The position numbers and the translations under genes were made by a program. This document shows positions 27,907-36,971 of a DNA stretch of 64,000 bases, piece by piece. Within the stretch, counting starts at the first letter, position 1. Every line of letters begins with the position of its first letter. A model generated the notes under the pieces. The model did not search any database. It had not been told where the DNA came from and saw nothing but the letters and a program-made list of their open reading frames with translations. The DNA comes from Halobacterium noricense (GTDB lineage: Archaea > Halobacteriota > Halobacteria > Halobacteriales > Halobacteriaceae): NCBI RefSeq assembly GCF_021233435.1, contig NZ_CP089468.1:2714597-2778596 (forward strand), given 5' to 3'.

Positions 27907-28566
27907 ATGAAGGTCGGCGTCGTCTCGGACATTCATTCGAATCTTGTCGCGCTGGAGGCGGTCCTCGACGACCTGCCGGACGTGGACGCGCTCGTCTGCG
28001 CCGGCGACGTCGTCGGCTACAACCCGTGGCCCGCGGAGTGCGTGGACGCGCTCCGCGAGCGCGACGTGCCGACCGTGATGGGGAACCACGACCGAATGGT
28101 GGCGACCGACCGGAACTTCGGCGGGAACGGGATGGCGCAAGCAGGCGTCCGGCACGCCAAGCGGGAGTTGAACGACGTCCAGCGCGGCTGGGTCGAACGG
28201 CTCCCCCGCGAGCGCACGCTGTTCGACGGGCGTGTGAAGGTCGTCCACGACCACCCCGAGGTGCAGGACCGCTACACGTACCCGGAGGCGTTCGGCCCAC
28301 ACCTGCTCGGCGACGAGGCCGTCCTGATTCTCGGGCACACGCACGTCCAGCACCACGAACGCTACGACGAGGGCACCGTTCTGAACCCGGGGAGCGTCGG
28401 ACAGCCCCGGGACCGCGACCCGCGCGCGGCGTACGCGGTGCTGGACGTGGAAGCTGCGACGGTCGAAGAACATCGCGTCGGGTACGACGTTGCCCGGGTA
28501 GCGGAGGCGATACGAGAATCGGGGTTGCCGGACGCGACCGCCGAGCGACTCGCGGACGGCCGATAG
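27907..28566 (+). CDS. Metallophosphoesterase (calcineurin-like)
   Basis: A 219-residue phosphoesterase with all metal-binding motifs: DIHSN (D-x-H), GDVVGYNPWP, GNHD and GHTHVQHH. It starts MKVGVVSDIHSNLVALEAVL 25 bases after purO. The substrate (nucleotide, nucleic acid or protein phosphate) cannot be inferred from the sequence. Confidence 0.87.
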   Translation: MKVGVVSDIHSNLVALEAVLDDLPDVDALVCAGDVVGYNPWPAECVDALRERDVPTVMGNHDRMVATDRNFGGNGMAQAGVRHAKRELNDVQRGWVERLPRERTLFDGRVKVVHDHPEVQDRYTYPEAFGPHLLGDEAVLILGHTHVQHHERYDEGTVLNPGSVGQPRDRDPRAAYAVLDVEAATVEEHRVGYDVARVAEAIRESGLPDATAERLADGR

Positions 28567-28587
28567 CGGCGGGCCGGCCGAAAGAAG

Positions 28588-29772
28588 CTACGACCTGAAG
28601 TGGTCCTGAACGATGTCTAGCGTCTTCTCGCGGTCGTCCCAGTCGACGAAGACGGCCATGGAGGTGGCGCTGGAGATGATGTCGATGACGTTGATGCCGG
28701 CTTCGGCGATGGGGTCGACGATGCGCCGGAGGACGCCCGGCTGGTTCGGGAGCTCGCCGCCGAGGACGCGGATGACCGCGACCTCGTCGCGGACGGTGAC
28801 CGAGGAGAGTTCGCCGACCTCGATGACCTCGCTGTGGAGGACGTTCTCGGCGCGCTCGGCGACGTCCTCGTCGACGTAGAACGTCATCGAGTCCATGCCG
28901 GAGGCGACCGCGTCGACGTTGATGTCGCTGTCGTGGAGCGCCGTCGACAGCGTCGACATGATGCCGGGGCGGTTGCGGATGGCGCGCCCAGCGACGGTGA
29001 GACACGCCAGCGGCGTGTCCCGCATGTCGATCATGTTCTCGAACTGACCCTCGATTTTCGTGCCGCCCGAGAGCAGGTCGCCGTGCTGGTAGTGGATGAC
29101 GCGGACGTCGAGGTTGTCATCCTTGAACGAGAGGGCAGAGGGCGCGACCACCTCGGCACCGCGGAAGGAGAGGTTGCGGAGTTCGTCGACGGTGATTTCG
29201 CCGACGTTGCGCGCGCCTTCGACGACGTGGGGGTCGCCAGTCATGACGCCCTCGACGTCGGTGACGATGACGACCTCGTCGGCGTTTGCGTACCGGCCGA
29301 GCATCACGGCCGTGGTGTCGCTGCCACCGCGGCCGAGCGTCGTCACGTTGCCCTCGTGGTCCTCGGCGAGGAAGCCCGTGATGACGGGGACGACCTCGTC
29401 GAGGTCGTCGGCGAGTGCCTCGACGCGCTTTTTCGTCTCCTCGACGTCGACCTCGCCGCGGTCGTTGGCGACGACCGGCCAGTCATCGCGGCCGGGTTCG
29501 AGGAACACAGCGTTGACGCCGCGGGCGGCCAGCGCCGCCTTCAGCATCCGCACCGACGTGCGTTCGCCCATCGAGACGATTTCCGCGCGGTCGGCGTCGT
29601 CGGCGTCGAACGTGATGTCGTCGAGGAGTTCGTCGGTCGTGTTCCCCATCGCCGACGCGACGACCGCCAGTTCGTGGCCGGCAGCGACCGCGTCCGCGAT
29701 GGAGTCGGCGGCCCGCTCGATGCGGTCGCCGCTCCCGAGACTAGTGCCGCCGAACTTCGCGACTACGCGCAT
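28588..29772 (-). CDS. lysC: Aspartate kinase
   Basis: A 394-residue enzyme that phosphorylates aspartate in the first step towards lysine, threonine and methionine. The N-terminus MRVVAKFGGTSLGSGDRIER and the later GRGGSDTTAVMLG and VYTDV-like VIVTDVEGVMTGDP are kinase motifs. Two ACT domains follow (about residues 260-394), with VLGGELPNQPGVLRRIVDPI typical of feedback control. I start at the ATG at 29772, since the longer frame upstream is not conserved in type. Confidence 0.93.
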   Translation of the reverse strand: MRVVAKFGGTSLGSGDRIERAADSIADAVAAGHELAVVASAMGNTTDELLDDITFDADDADRAEIVSMGERTSVRMLKAALAARGVNAVFLEPGRDDWPVVANDRGEVDVEETKKRVEALADDLDEVVPVITGFLAEDHEGNVTTLGRGGSDTTAVMLGRYANADEVVIVTDVEGVMTGDPHVVEGARNVGEITVDELRNLSFRGAEVVAPSALSFKDDNLDVRVIHYQHGDLLSGGTKIEGQFENMIDMRDTPLACLTVAGRAIRNRPGIMSTLSTALHDSDINVDAVASGMDSMTFYVDEDVAERAENVLHSEVIEVGELSSVTVRDEVAVIRVLGGELPNQPGVLRRIVDPIAEAGINVIDIISSATSMAVFVDWDDREKTLDIVQDHFRS

Positions 29773-29908
29773 CGCTTCCCACCGGTCCTCGGAACCGTGC
29801 TCATAGCCGGGTCGTAGGGACGCGGGCGGTGATAACTGCTTGCATGCACGAAACGGTTGCCGTCCTCGCGGCCGCGGCGTTAAGTTGGTCGCTCGCGTAC
29901 TTGAGGGC

Positions 29909-30286
29909 ATGAACGTTCGTGACGCGACGGCCGAGGACGCGGCCGCGCTGGACGCGCTTGCCGACGACGACCTCGACGCCGCGCGCCTCGTCAGGGACCG
30001 CACGGTGCGCGTCGCGGAGACCGACGGCGACCTCGCGGGGTTCGTCGCGTTCGACGCGTGGCGTGGGGCCGTCCACGTCACGCGCCTGGCGGGCGACCCG
30101 GAGACGCTCGGCGAACTACTGGACGGCCCCCGCGAGTTCGCGGCCTACGAGGACCTCGCGGTAGAGGCCGTGCTAGTCGAGGGGGACGACCTCGGCGACG
30201 TCCTGTTGAACGAGGGGTTCGAGGACGCGGGGGCGGGGCCGCGCTTCGACGGCGAGCAGACGCGGCGGTACCGCTACGTGCCCTAG
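29909..30286 (+). CDS. Small GNAT-like protein
   Basis: A 125-residue protein with an N-terminal MNVRDATAEDAAALDALADDD and a LAGFVAFDAWRGAVHV strand pair as in GNAT acetyltransferases, but without a clear acetyl-CoA loop (R/Q-x-x-G-x-G/A). It may be a degenerate acetyltransferase found in haloarchaea. Its 3' end overlaps the end of the convergent ABC permease by four bases. The catalytic assignment is weak. Confidence 0.6.
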   Translation: MNVRDATAEDAAALDALADDDLDAARLVRDRTVRVAETDGDLAGFVAFDAWRGAVHVTRLAGDPETLGELLDGPREFAAYEDLAVEAVLVEGDDLGDVLLNEGFEDAGAGPRFDGEQTRRYRYVP

Positions 30287-31131
30287 AGGTCCGCGCGCTC
30301 GAAGACGTAGTAGCCGAGCGCGGGCACGACGACGAGCCACGCGAACATCGTCGCGAGCGCGGCCCACTTCGAGAGGTAGATGGGCGGGTTCTGTGGGAAC
30401 AGCTGGGCGACGATGGTGCTGTTGCCGGGGAGGAACTGGAGGACGGCGTTCGTGAACGCCGACGACGGCGGGATGCGGTTCAATAGGAGGTACCACTCGG
30501 GGGGCGTACTGTTGAGTCCGGGACCGAACGTGCCCTCGAGCAGGTAGTGGACGCCCGCGGGGATGGCTCCCCACGCGACCTCGAAGACGACGAAGAACGC
30601 GGCGGCGACGATGGTGGCGCGCCCGGAGTCCTGCGTGGTCGCGGAGAGCCCGACACCGATGGCAGTGTACAGCACGGCGAGCAGCACCGTGAGCGCCGAG
30701 AAGCCGAGGAACGCCAGCGCGTCGAAGCTGTCGTAGAGCGCGACCGTGACGACCGCCGCCACGACGAGCCCGACGACGACGGAGACGCCGAGCACCGCGC
30801 CGCGGCCCACGACTTTCCCGACGATGGCGTCCCGGCGGGTGTGGGGTAGCGACAGCAGGAACTTCGCGCTCCCGGATTCGACTTCGCCGGCGATGGCCTT
30901 GTGCGACATCACGAGCGCGGTCAACGGGATGAGCAGCGTCACCGGGCTGAGCAGGAAGAAGATGAGCCCGAGCGTCTCCAACTCCCCACCGCCCTGGCCG
31001 CCGCTCTGGAGGAGCGTGTAGACGTACGCGACGCCGGCCATGAACAGCACGAACAGCGCGGTGAGCGCCCACAGCGCCTTCGAGCGCGCGGCGTCGTGGA
31101 AGTCCTTGCGCGCGATTGCCGGCCAGCTCAT
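30283..31131 (-). CDS. ABC-2 type transporter permease (module 1)
   Basis: A 282-residue membrane protein with six helices, starting MSWPAIARKDFHDAARSKAL; this amphipathic start and SHKAIAGEVESGSAKFLLSL are typical of ABC-2 permeases related to NosY. It overlaps the ATPase gene by four bases (ATGA). Together with the other permease at 32124 it would form the membrane part of an exporter of unknown substrate. Confidence 0.83.
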   Translation of the reverse strand: MSWPAIARKDFHDAARSKALWALTALFVLFMAGVAYVYTLLQSGGQGGGELETLGLIFFLLSPVTLLIPLTALVMSHKAIAGEVESGSAKFLLSLPHTRRDAIVGKVVGRGAVLGVSVVVGLVVAAVVTVALYDSFDALAFLGFSALTVLLAVLYTAIGVGLSATTQDSGRATIVAAAFFVVFEVAWGAIPAGVHYLLEGTFGPGLNSTPPEWYLLLNRIPPSSAFTNAVLQFLPGNSTIVAQLFPQNPPIYLSKWAALATMFAWLVVVPALGYYVFERADL

Positions 31132-32051
31132 GCCGACACCTCCTCCTCGCGGCCGTTCGTGTACGCCGCGAACACGTCGTCAAGCGACGCCTCGCGGGTG
31201 GCGAAGTCGACGACTTCCCCGCCGGCGGCCTCGATGGCGTCGAGGATGTCGGTCTTGGACGCGTCGTCGGCGCTTACGGTGAGCACGTCGCGGTCGGTGT
31301 CGATGCTCGTGACGCCGGGGACGCCCTCGACGGCTTCGACGACGTCGGGCGTGAGTTCCTCGACGGTGACCGTCAGCGTCGAGCCCGTGCCGGCGGCCTC
31401 CCGGAGCCCGCGGATGGTGTCCTGGGCGACGAGTTCGCCCTGCTGGAGGATGCCGACGCGGTCACAAACGGCTTCGACCTGTTCGAGGATGTGACTGGAG
31501 AAGAAGATGGTCGCGCCGCGGTTGGCCTCCTCAGTGATGATTTCGCGCATCTCGCGCGCGCCGTTCGGGTCCAGCCCCGTCGAGGGCTCGTCGAGGATGA
31601 GGAGGTCGGGCTCGCCGACGAGCGCGATGGCGAGCGCGAGCCGCTGCTGCATCCCTTTCGAGAAGCCGCCGGCCTTCCGGTCGGCGGCCTCCGGAATGCC
31701 GACGCGCTCCAGCAGGGCCTCGACGTCGTCGTCGGCGTCCTTCGACTCAATAGCGAATTCGAGGTGCTGGCGGGCCGTAAGGCGTTCGTAGACGTGGAAC
31801 CCCTCTGGGAGGACGCCGATGCGCTGGCGGATGGCCAGCGACTCGTCGTGGGCGTCGTGGCCGAGCACGGTCGCGGTGCCGGAGGTGGGGCGCACGAAGT
31901 CCAGAAGGATGTCGATGGTGGTGGACTTCCCGGCACCGTTCGGCCCGAGGAAGCCGTATATCTCCCCGGACTGGACCTGGAGGTCGAGGTCGTGGAGGGC
32001 GGTGACGTCACCGTATCGCTTGGTGACGCCGGCGAGTTCGATTGCTGCCAT
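31128..32051 (-). CDS. ABC-2 type transporter ATP-binding protein (module 1)
   Basis: A 307-residue ATPase with Walker A GPNGAGKS near residue 35, signature FSKGMQQR and Walker B LLILDEPSTGLDP. The C-terminal 80 residues form a small domain that ends in AAYTNGREEEVSA. It is closely similar to the ATPase at 35934, showing that the two modules are paralogues. Confidence 0.92.
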   Translation of the reverse strand: MAAIELAGVTKRYGDVTALHDLDLQVQSGEIYGFLGPNGAGKSTTIDILLDFVRPTSGTATVLGHDAHDESLAIRQRIGVLPEGFHVYERLTARQHLEFAIESKDADDDVEALLERVGIPEAADRKAGGFSKGMQQRLALAIALVGEPDLLILDEPSTGLDPNGAREMREIITEEANRGATIFFSSHILEQVEAVCDRVGILQQGELVAQDTIRGLREAAGTGSTLTVTVEELTPDVVEAVEGVPGVTSIDTDRDVLTVSADDASKTDILDAIEAAGGEVVDFATREASLDDVFAAYTNGREEEVSA

Positions 32052-32123
32052 GCGGGGGAGGTCGCACCGCCGGCCTAAATCGGTTGGGGTGGTTCGCAGC
32101 GCGAGCGACCGCGCGTCGGCGTC

Positions 32124-32906
32124 TCAGAGTTCGATGCGGGCGAATCGATGCGCCGCGAGCGCGAACGCGGCGAGCGTCCACGCGAGCAGGACGGCCACGC
32201 CGACGCCGTCGGGAACGGAGCCGGTCGTCGCGACCGGGTCGATGCCGACGACGGTGAGCGCGTTCGCGTACGCGTACAGCGGGCTGGCGACGACGAGCGC
32301 GTCCGTGAGGCCGCTGCTCACTTGTACGCCGAACTGGCCGGCGAGGACGACGCGCCCGAGGCTCAGCGCAATCGGCCAGAACAGCGCGAGCGCGAAGAAG
32401 CCGAAGGTGGTCGCGGCGGCGAGCGTCGTGGACGTCGAGCGCGCGGTGAACACGAGCGTCGCGGCGACGAACGCGGCGGCCAGCAGCGCGGCGAGCGCGA
32501 GCACGGCGAGCACGCGGACCGCCGGCACCGGCGCGCCGCGGAGCGCGTAGACGACGGTGGCGACGATGATTGCAGCGACGACGGCCAGGAGCGTCGTCGT
32601 GAGGCGGGCGGCGCCCGCGCCCGCGAGGAACGTCGAGCGCGTGTGCGGCAGCGAGAGCGTGAGCCGGACGCGACCGCTGGCGACGGCGCTCGGCACGGCT
32701 TCGTGAGTGAGCGTGCCGGCGGCCAGCGGCACGGCGAACAGGAACAGGAGCGCGAGCGCGGTCGGGAGCGGGGTGACGCCGGCGCCGTTCGTGGCGCCGT
32801 ACGCGAGGACGGCCGCCAGCAGCGCGAAGAAGCCGCCGAACACCGCCAGCGAGTTGTCGGCGTGGAGGGCACGGAGGTCGCGGCGCGCGACGACCGGCCA
32901 CGTCAC
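32124..32906 (-). CDS. ABC-2 type transporter permease (module 1, second subunit)
   Basis: A 260-residue membrane protein with a GTG start (MTWPVVARRDLRALHADNSL). Six hydrophobic segments are seen. SVA-to-SGRVRLTLSLPHTR corresponds to the ABC-2 motif that in the partner reads ESGSAKFLLSLPHTR. It is the first gene of the module, 72 bases upstream of the ATPase. Confidence 0.8.
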   Translation of the reverse strand: MTWPVVARRDLRALHADNSLAVFGGFFALLAAVLAYGATNGAGVTPLPTALALLFLFAVPLAAGTLTHEAVPSAVASGRVRLTLSLPHTRSTFLAGAGAARLTTTLLAVVAAIIVATVVYALRGAPVPAVRVLAVLALAALLAAAFVAATLVFTARSTSTTLAAATTFGFFALALFWPIALSLGRVVLAGQFGVQVSSGLTDALVVASPLYAYANALTVVGIDPVATTGSVPDGVGVAVLLAWTLAAFALAAHRFARIEL

Positions 32907-32993
32907 GCTACCACCACGGGGAGGGCTGACTGCATGGTCGGGCGCTCGCGGTGCGCGGTGAAGTGTCTTGCTCCCGGCTGCAGCCGCTGCGAA

Positions 32994-33248
32994 CTACACG
33001 CGGTCGTCGGGGTCGTGGGAGTCCCGCATCCGGCTGGCTTCCTGGCCGTAGCGCTCGCGGTCCTCGGGGTCCTCGACGGGTTCGAGGTCGTCGACCTCGG
33101 CGTCGACGGCGGCGGTGGGGTCGCCGGCGTTCAGCGAACGCTGCTTGCGGAGCACGCGGTCGCCCTCTGGCGTCGCGTAGACGAGGTTGAGCAGGCCCTT
33201 GTCGGTGTACTCCCGGAAGACCAGCCAGACGCGCTCGGTTTCGGGCAT
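32994..33248 (-). CDS. Small conserved haloarchaeal protein
   Basis: An 84-residue protein starting MPETERVWLVFREYTDKGL. The first half looks like a short beta domain (NLVYATPEGDRVLRKQRSLN), the second half is acidic and ends RMRDSHDPDDRV. It is a conserved type in haloarchaea that I cannot name. It is divergent from uvrC, sharing an 85-base promoter region. Confidence 0.6.
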   Translation of the reverse strand: MPETERVWLVFREYTDKGLLNLVYATPEGDRVLRKQRSLNAGDPTAAVDAEVDDLEPVEDPEDRERYGQEASRMRDSHDPDDRV

Positions 33249-33333
33249 GGGTGCGGGTTCGACGGCATTCGGTTCAAGCCTGGCGGTTCGGCGACCGCGC
33301 AGTTGAAAGTCGCCGCGGCCGTACCTCGAAGCG

Positions 33334-35085
33334 ATGGACGCGGACGCGGTTCGGGAGCGCGCGAGCGACCTGCCGACGGAGCCCGGCGTCTACCAGTTCC
33401 TCGACGACGACACCGTCCTCTACGTCGGGAAGGCGGTGGACATCCGGGACCGCGTGCGGTCGTACGCAGACCCGCGAAGTGAGCGCATCGCGCGGATGGT
33501 CGAGCGCGCGGACGCAATCGACTTCGCGGTGACGGACACGGAGACGCAGGCGCTGTTGTTGGAAGCGAATCTGGTGAAGCGCCACCAGCCGCGGTACAAC
33601 GTCCGCCTCAAGGACGACAAGTCCTACCCGCTCGTCCAGTTCACGGACCACGCCGCCCCCCGCATCGAGGTGACCCGCGACCCCGACGAGGGCGCGGCGG
33701 CGTACGGTCCGTACACGGACAAGGGCGAGGTGGAGATCGTGGTGAAGGCGATTCGTGAAGTGTACGGGCTCCGCGGCTGCTCAGACCACAAGTACCGGAA
33801 CCGCGAGCGCCCCTGCCTCGACTACGAGATGGGGCTGTGTTCGGCACCCTGTACGGGCGAAATCAGCGGGGCCGACTACGCTGCGGACGTCGAGTCGGCG
33901 CGCCGGTTCTTCGAGGGGGAGACGGGCGCACTCGCGGACCCGCTCGAACGCGCGATGGAGCAGGCCGCGCAAGCGCAGAACTTCGAGCGCGCGGCGAACC
34001 TCCGAGACCGCCTGGACGCCGTCGAAGCGTTCCACGGCGGCGCGGGCGCGGCGGTCGCGGGCGGCGACGACGCGGCGACGACGGACGTGCTCGGCGTCGC
34101 CGTGGAGGGCGAGGACGCGACGGTCGCGCGCCTGCACGCCGAGCGCGGGCAGCTCGTGGAGCGCGACCAGCACCACTTGGATGCCCCAGAGAACGAGAGT
34201 CCGGCCGACGTGCTGGCAGCGTTCCTCGTGCAGTTCTACGCGGAACGGGAGCTCCCGGACCGCCTGCTGTTGCCCGAGCGCCACGGCGACGACGACGTGG
34301 CGGCGTGGCTCGACGAAGCGGGCGTCGAGGTCCGCGTGCCGGGCGCGGGCCGCGAGGCGACACTCGTCGACTTGGCGCTGAAGAACGCCCATCGGCGGTC
34401 GGGCGAGCGGGACGAACTCGGCGCGCTCGCGGACGCGCTGGGCATCGACCGGCCGACCCGCATCGAGGGCTTCGACGTGAGCCACGCGCAGGGGAAAGCC
34501 GTCGTCGGCAGCGACGTCTGTTTCGTGGACGGGAGCGCCGAGAAATCTGACTACCGCCGGAAGAAGCTCAGCGAGGAGAACGACGACTACGCGAACATGT
34601 ACCGGCTGCTGCGGTGGCGCGCGGACCGCGCGGTCGAAGCTGAACGTGCCGGCGGGCACGCGGGCGACGACCGCCCAGACCCCGACTTGCTGCTCATCGA
34701 CGGCGGCGAGGGGCAACTGGACGCGGCACGCGAAGCCCTCGCGGATGCGGGCTGGGACGTGCCGGCGGTCGCGCTGGCGAAAGACGAGGAGGTCGTCATT
34801 ACAGAGCGCCGGACGTACGACTGGGACGACGACGCGCCCCAACTGCACGTTTTACAGCGCGTGCGCGACGAAGCCCACCGGTTCGCAGTCGCGTACCACC
34901 AGACGCTCCGCGACGACGTGGAGACGACGCTCGACAACGTCGACGGCGTCGGCCCGGAACTCCGCAAGCGCCTGCTGCGGCGGTTCGGGAGCGTCGAGGG
35001 CGTCCGCGATGCCTCAGTCGAGGACTTGCGGGACGTGGAGGGCGTCGGGGAGGCGACCGCGGAGACGCTGGCGAGCCGGCTCTGA
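33334..35085 (+). CDS. uvrC: UvrABC system protein C
   Basis: A 583-residue nuclease subunit of nucleotide excision repair, which makes both incisions around a lesion bound by UvrB. The GIY-YIG domain is at residues 12-95 ([20 protein letters not shown]). A cysteine cluster, [25 protein letters not shown] (residues 150-174, with four cysteines), probably binds Fe-S or zinc. The UVR motif follows near 220. The RNase H-like half contains [19 protein letters not shown], and a helix-hairpin-helix pair ends the protein. The minus-strand ABC gene stops directly beside it. Confidence 0.95.
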   Translation: MDADAVRERASDLPTEPGVYQFLDDDTVLYVGKAVDIRDRVRSYADPRSERIARMVERADAIDFAVTDTETQALLLEANLVKRHQPRYNVRLKDDKSYPLVQFTDHAAPRIEVTRDPDEGAAAYGPYTDKGEVEIVVKAIREVYGLRGCSDHKYRNRERPCLDYEMGLCSAPCTGEISGADYAADVESARRFFEGETGALADPLERAMEQAAQAQNFERAANLRDRLDAVEAFHGGAGAAVAGGDDAATTDVLGVAVEGEDATVARLHAERGQLVERDQHHLDAPENESPADVLAAFLVQFYAERELPDRLLLPERHGDDDVAAWLDEAGVEVRVPGAGREATLVDLALKNAHRRSGERDELGALADALGIDRPTRIEGFDVSHAQGKAVVGSDVCFVDGSAEKSDYRRKKLSEENDDYANMYRLLRWRADRAVEAERAGGHAGDDRPDPDLLLIDGGEGQLDAAREALADAGWDVPAVALAKDEEVVITERRTYDWDDDAPQLHVLQRVRDEAHRFAVAYHQTLRDDVETTLDNVDGVGPELRKRLLRRFGSVEGVRDASVEDLRDVEGVGEATAETLASRL

Positions 35086-35937
35086 CTACCCGAGCTCCGA
35101 CCGGCGGAAGGAGAGGAAGCCGACGAGCAGCGAGCCAGCGCCCCACGCGACCATCACGGCGGCGTTGAACCAGAACTCGCGGTAGAACTCGTCGGGCTGG
35201 CCGACGAAGTTCGAGTTGATGCTCTCGTACGGCGTGGGGAGCAGTCCGTGATAGACGACTTCGGTGGCGAAGAGGTACGACGTCGCGGGCGAGAAGGAGT
35301 TTATCATCAGTTGCGTCGACTGGGAGACGCTGGTGCCGAGGAGGTCCGCGGCCGTGCTGACGAGGTTCGGCAGCCCGATGACGGGGAAGAAACCGAACCA
35401 GAACGGCACCAGCAGGAAGTACGCGCCGAAGACGCCGAGCATCGCGCGCGAGCGCTTGCTCGTGAGCGCGGAGATGCCGACGAAGATGCCGACGAACGAG
35501 AACACGTACAGCGCGGTGACGCCCGCGAACACGGCGAACCGGCCGACGTCCGGCGCGTTCGTGAACGTCGCGAGCGCGACGACGAACCCGACGGCGACCG
35601 CGACGAAGACGGCGGCGACCGCGACGCCCAGCCGGGCCGTGAGCTTCCCGAAGACGTACTCGGCGCGCGTGTTCGGCAACCCCATCGCGTACGTGATGGC
35701 GCCGCTCTCGCGGTCGCCCGCGATGGCGAGGTAGGTCAGCGGTGCCAGAATCAGCGGCACGACGAGGAAGACGAAAAAGGAGACGTCGAACAGCGCCCGG
35801 TAGGGGTCGTCGTAGATGCTGATTTCGAACGCGAAGATGAGCGCGACCAGCGCCGCGAACACGCCGACGACGCCGAGCACGACGTACGACCGGCGAGCGT
35901 TCGTGAAGTCGTCGCGGGCGACCGTGTAGAGGCTCAC
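35086..35937 (-). CDS. ABC-2 type transporter permease (module 2)
   Basis: A 283-residue membrane protein with a GTG start (MSLYTVARDDFTNARRSYVV) that overlaps the ATPase stop by four bases. It carries the ABC-2 feature AIAGDRESGAITYAMGLPNTR. Six helices are seen. It is a paralogue of the permease at 30283. Confidence 0.82.
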   Translation of the reverse strand: MSLYTVARDDFTNARRSYVVLGVVGVFAALVALIFAFEISIYDDPYRALFDVSFFVFLVVPLILAPLTYLAIAGDRESGAITYAMGLPNTRAEYVFGKLTARLGVAVAAVFVAVAVGFVVALATFTNAPDVGRFAVFAGVTALYVFSFVGIFVGISALTSKRSRAMLGVFGAYFLLVPFWFGFFPVIGLPNLVSTAADLLGTSVSQSTQLMINSFSPATSYLFATEVVYHGLLPTPYESINSNFVGQPDEFYREFWFNAAVMVAWGAGSLLVGFLSFRRSELG

Positions 35938-36899
35938 GCCGCGTCACCCCCGGTCGCGCCGGCGGCGACAGCCGGCTCCTCGACGGCCGGCGTCTCGCGC
36001 TCGCTGTCCGTGTACTCCTCGAAGAGCGTCTCCAGCGAGGCGTCCTCGACGGTGATGTCGGTGACGGTGGTGGCGTCGTCGAGCGTGCGGAGCGCGGGCA
36101 TCTTCGCTCGTGGGTGTGTGCAGGCGATGCGCACAGTGCCACCGACTACCGAGACGTCGCGGACGCCGTCGATGGCGGCCACGGGGTCGGTGTCCGGGAC
36201 GGTCGCGACGTCGGCCGCGACGACGGATTCGGCGTCGATGCGCTCGCGGAGGTTGTCGATGGTGTCGACGGCGGTTATCTCCCCCTGGTTCATGATGCCG
36301 ACGCGGTCGCAGACCTGCTCGACCTGCCCGAGCACGTGACTGGAGAAGAACACCGTCGCGCCGCGCTCGGCCTCCTCGCGGACAATTTCGCGGAGGAGCT
36401 TCGCGCCCTTCGGGTCGAGGCCGCTGGAGGGCTCGTCCAGAATCAGGAGGTCGGGGTCGCCGACGAGCGCGATGGCGAGCGCGAGGCGCTGCTGCATCCC
36501 CTTCGAGTAGCCGCCCGCGGCGCGGCGGCTGTCGGCGGGGTCGAGGCCGACTCGATCGATGAGTGCGTCCGGGTCGTCGTCTGCGCCCTTCGTCTGAATC
36601 GCGGAGCGGACGTGCTCGCGGCCGGTGAGGTTCTCGTAGACGTGGAACCCCTCGGGGAGGAGGCCCGTGCGCTGGCGGACCGCGCGGGACTCGCGGGTGG
36701 CGTCGTGGCCGAGCACGGTCGCGGACCCCTCGCTGGGGTCGAGGAACCCCAACAGCACGTTGATGGTCGTGGACTTCCCCGCGCCGTTCGGCCCGAGGAA
36801 GCCGAACACCTCGCCCTCTTCGACGGTAAGGTCCAGGGCGTCGACGGCGACGAGACTGCCGAAGCGCCTCGTCAATCCGTTCGCGTCGATAGCTGGCAT
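35934..36899 (-). CDS. ABC-2 type transporter ATP-binding protein (module 2)
   Basis: A 321-residue ATPase with Walker A GPNGAGKS, signature YSKGMQQR and Walker B LLILDEPSSGLDP. It resembles the module 1 ATPase along its whole length, including LPEGFHVYENLTGREH. The start is placed at the ATG at 36899 (MPAIDANGLTRRFG) because the longer version adds only basic residues. Confidence 0.92.
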   Translation of the reverse strand: MPAIDANGLTRRFGSLVAVDALDLTVEEGEVFGFLGPNGAGKSTTINVLLGFLDPSEGSATVLGHDATRESRAVRQRTGLLPEGFHVYENLTGREHVRSAIQTKGADDDPDALIDRVGLDPADSRRAAGGYSKGMQQRLALAIALVGDPDLLILDEPSSGLDPKGAKLLREIVREEAERGATVFFSSHVLGQVEQVCDRVGIMNQGEITAVDTIDNLRERIDAESVVAADVATVPDTDPVAAIDGVRDVSVVGGTVRIACTHPRAKMPALRTLDDATTVTDITVEDASLETLFEEYTDSERETPAVEEPAVAAGATGGDAA

Positions 36900-36971
36900 G
36901 CGCCCGAATCGCGCCCGTCGACACATCAAGCCAGCGGTAGGTCAAACAGCGATGAGAGCTATCGACTCGGG

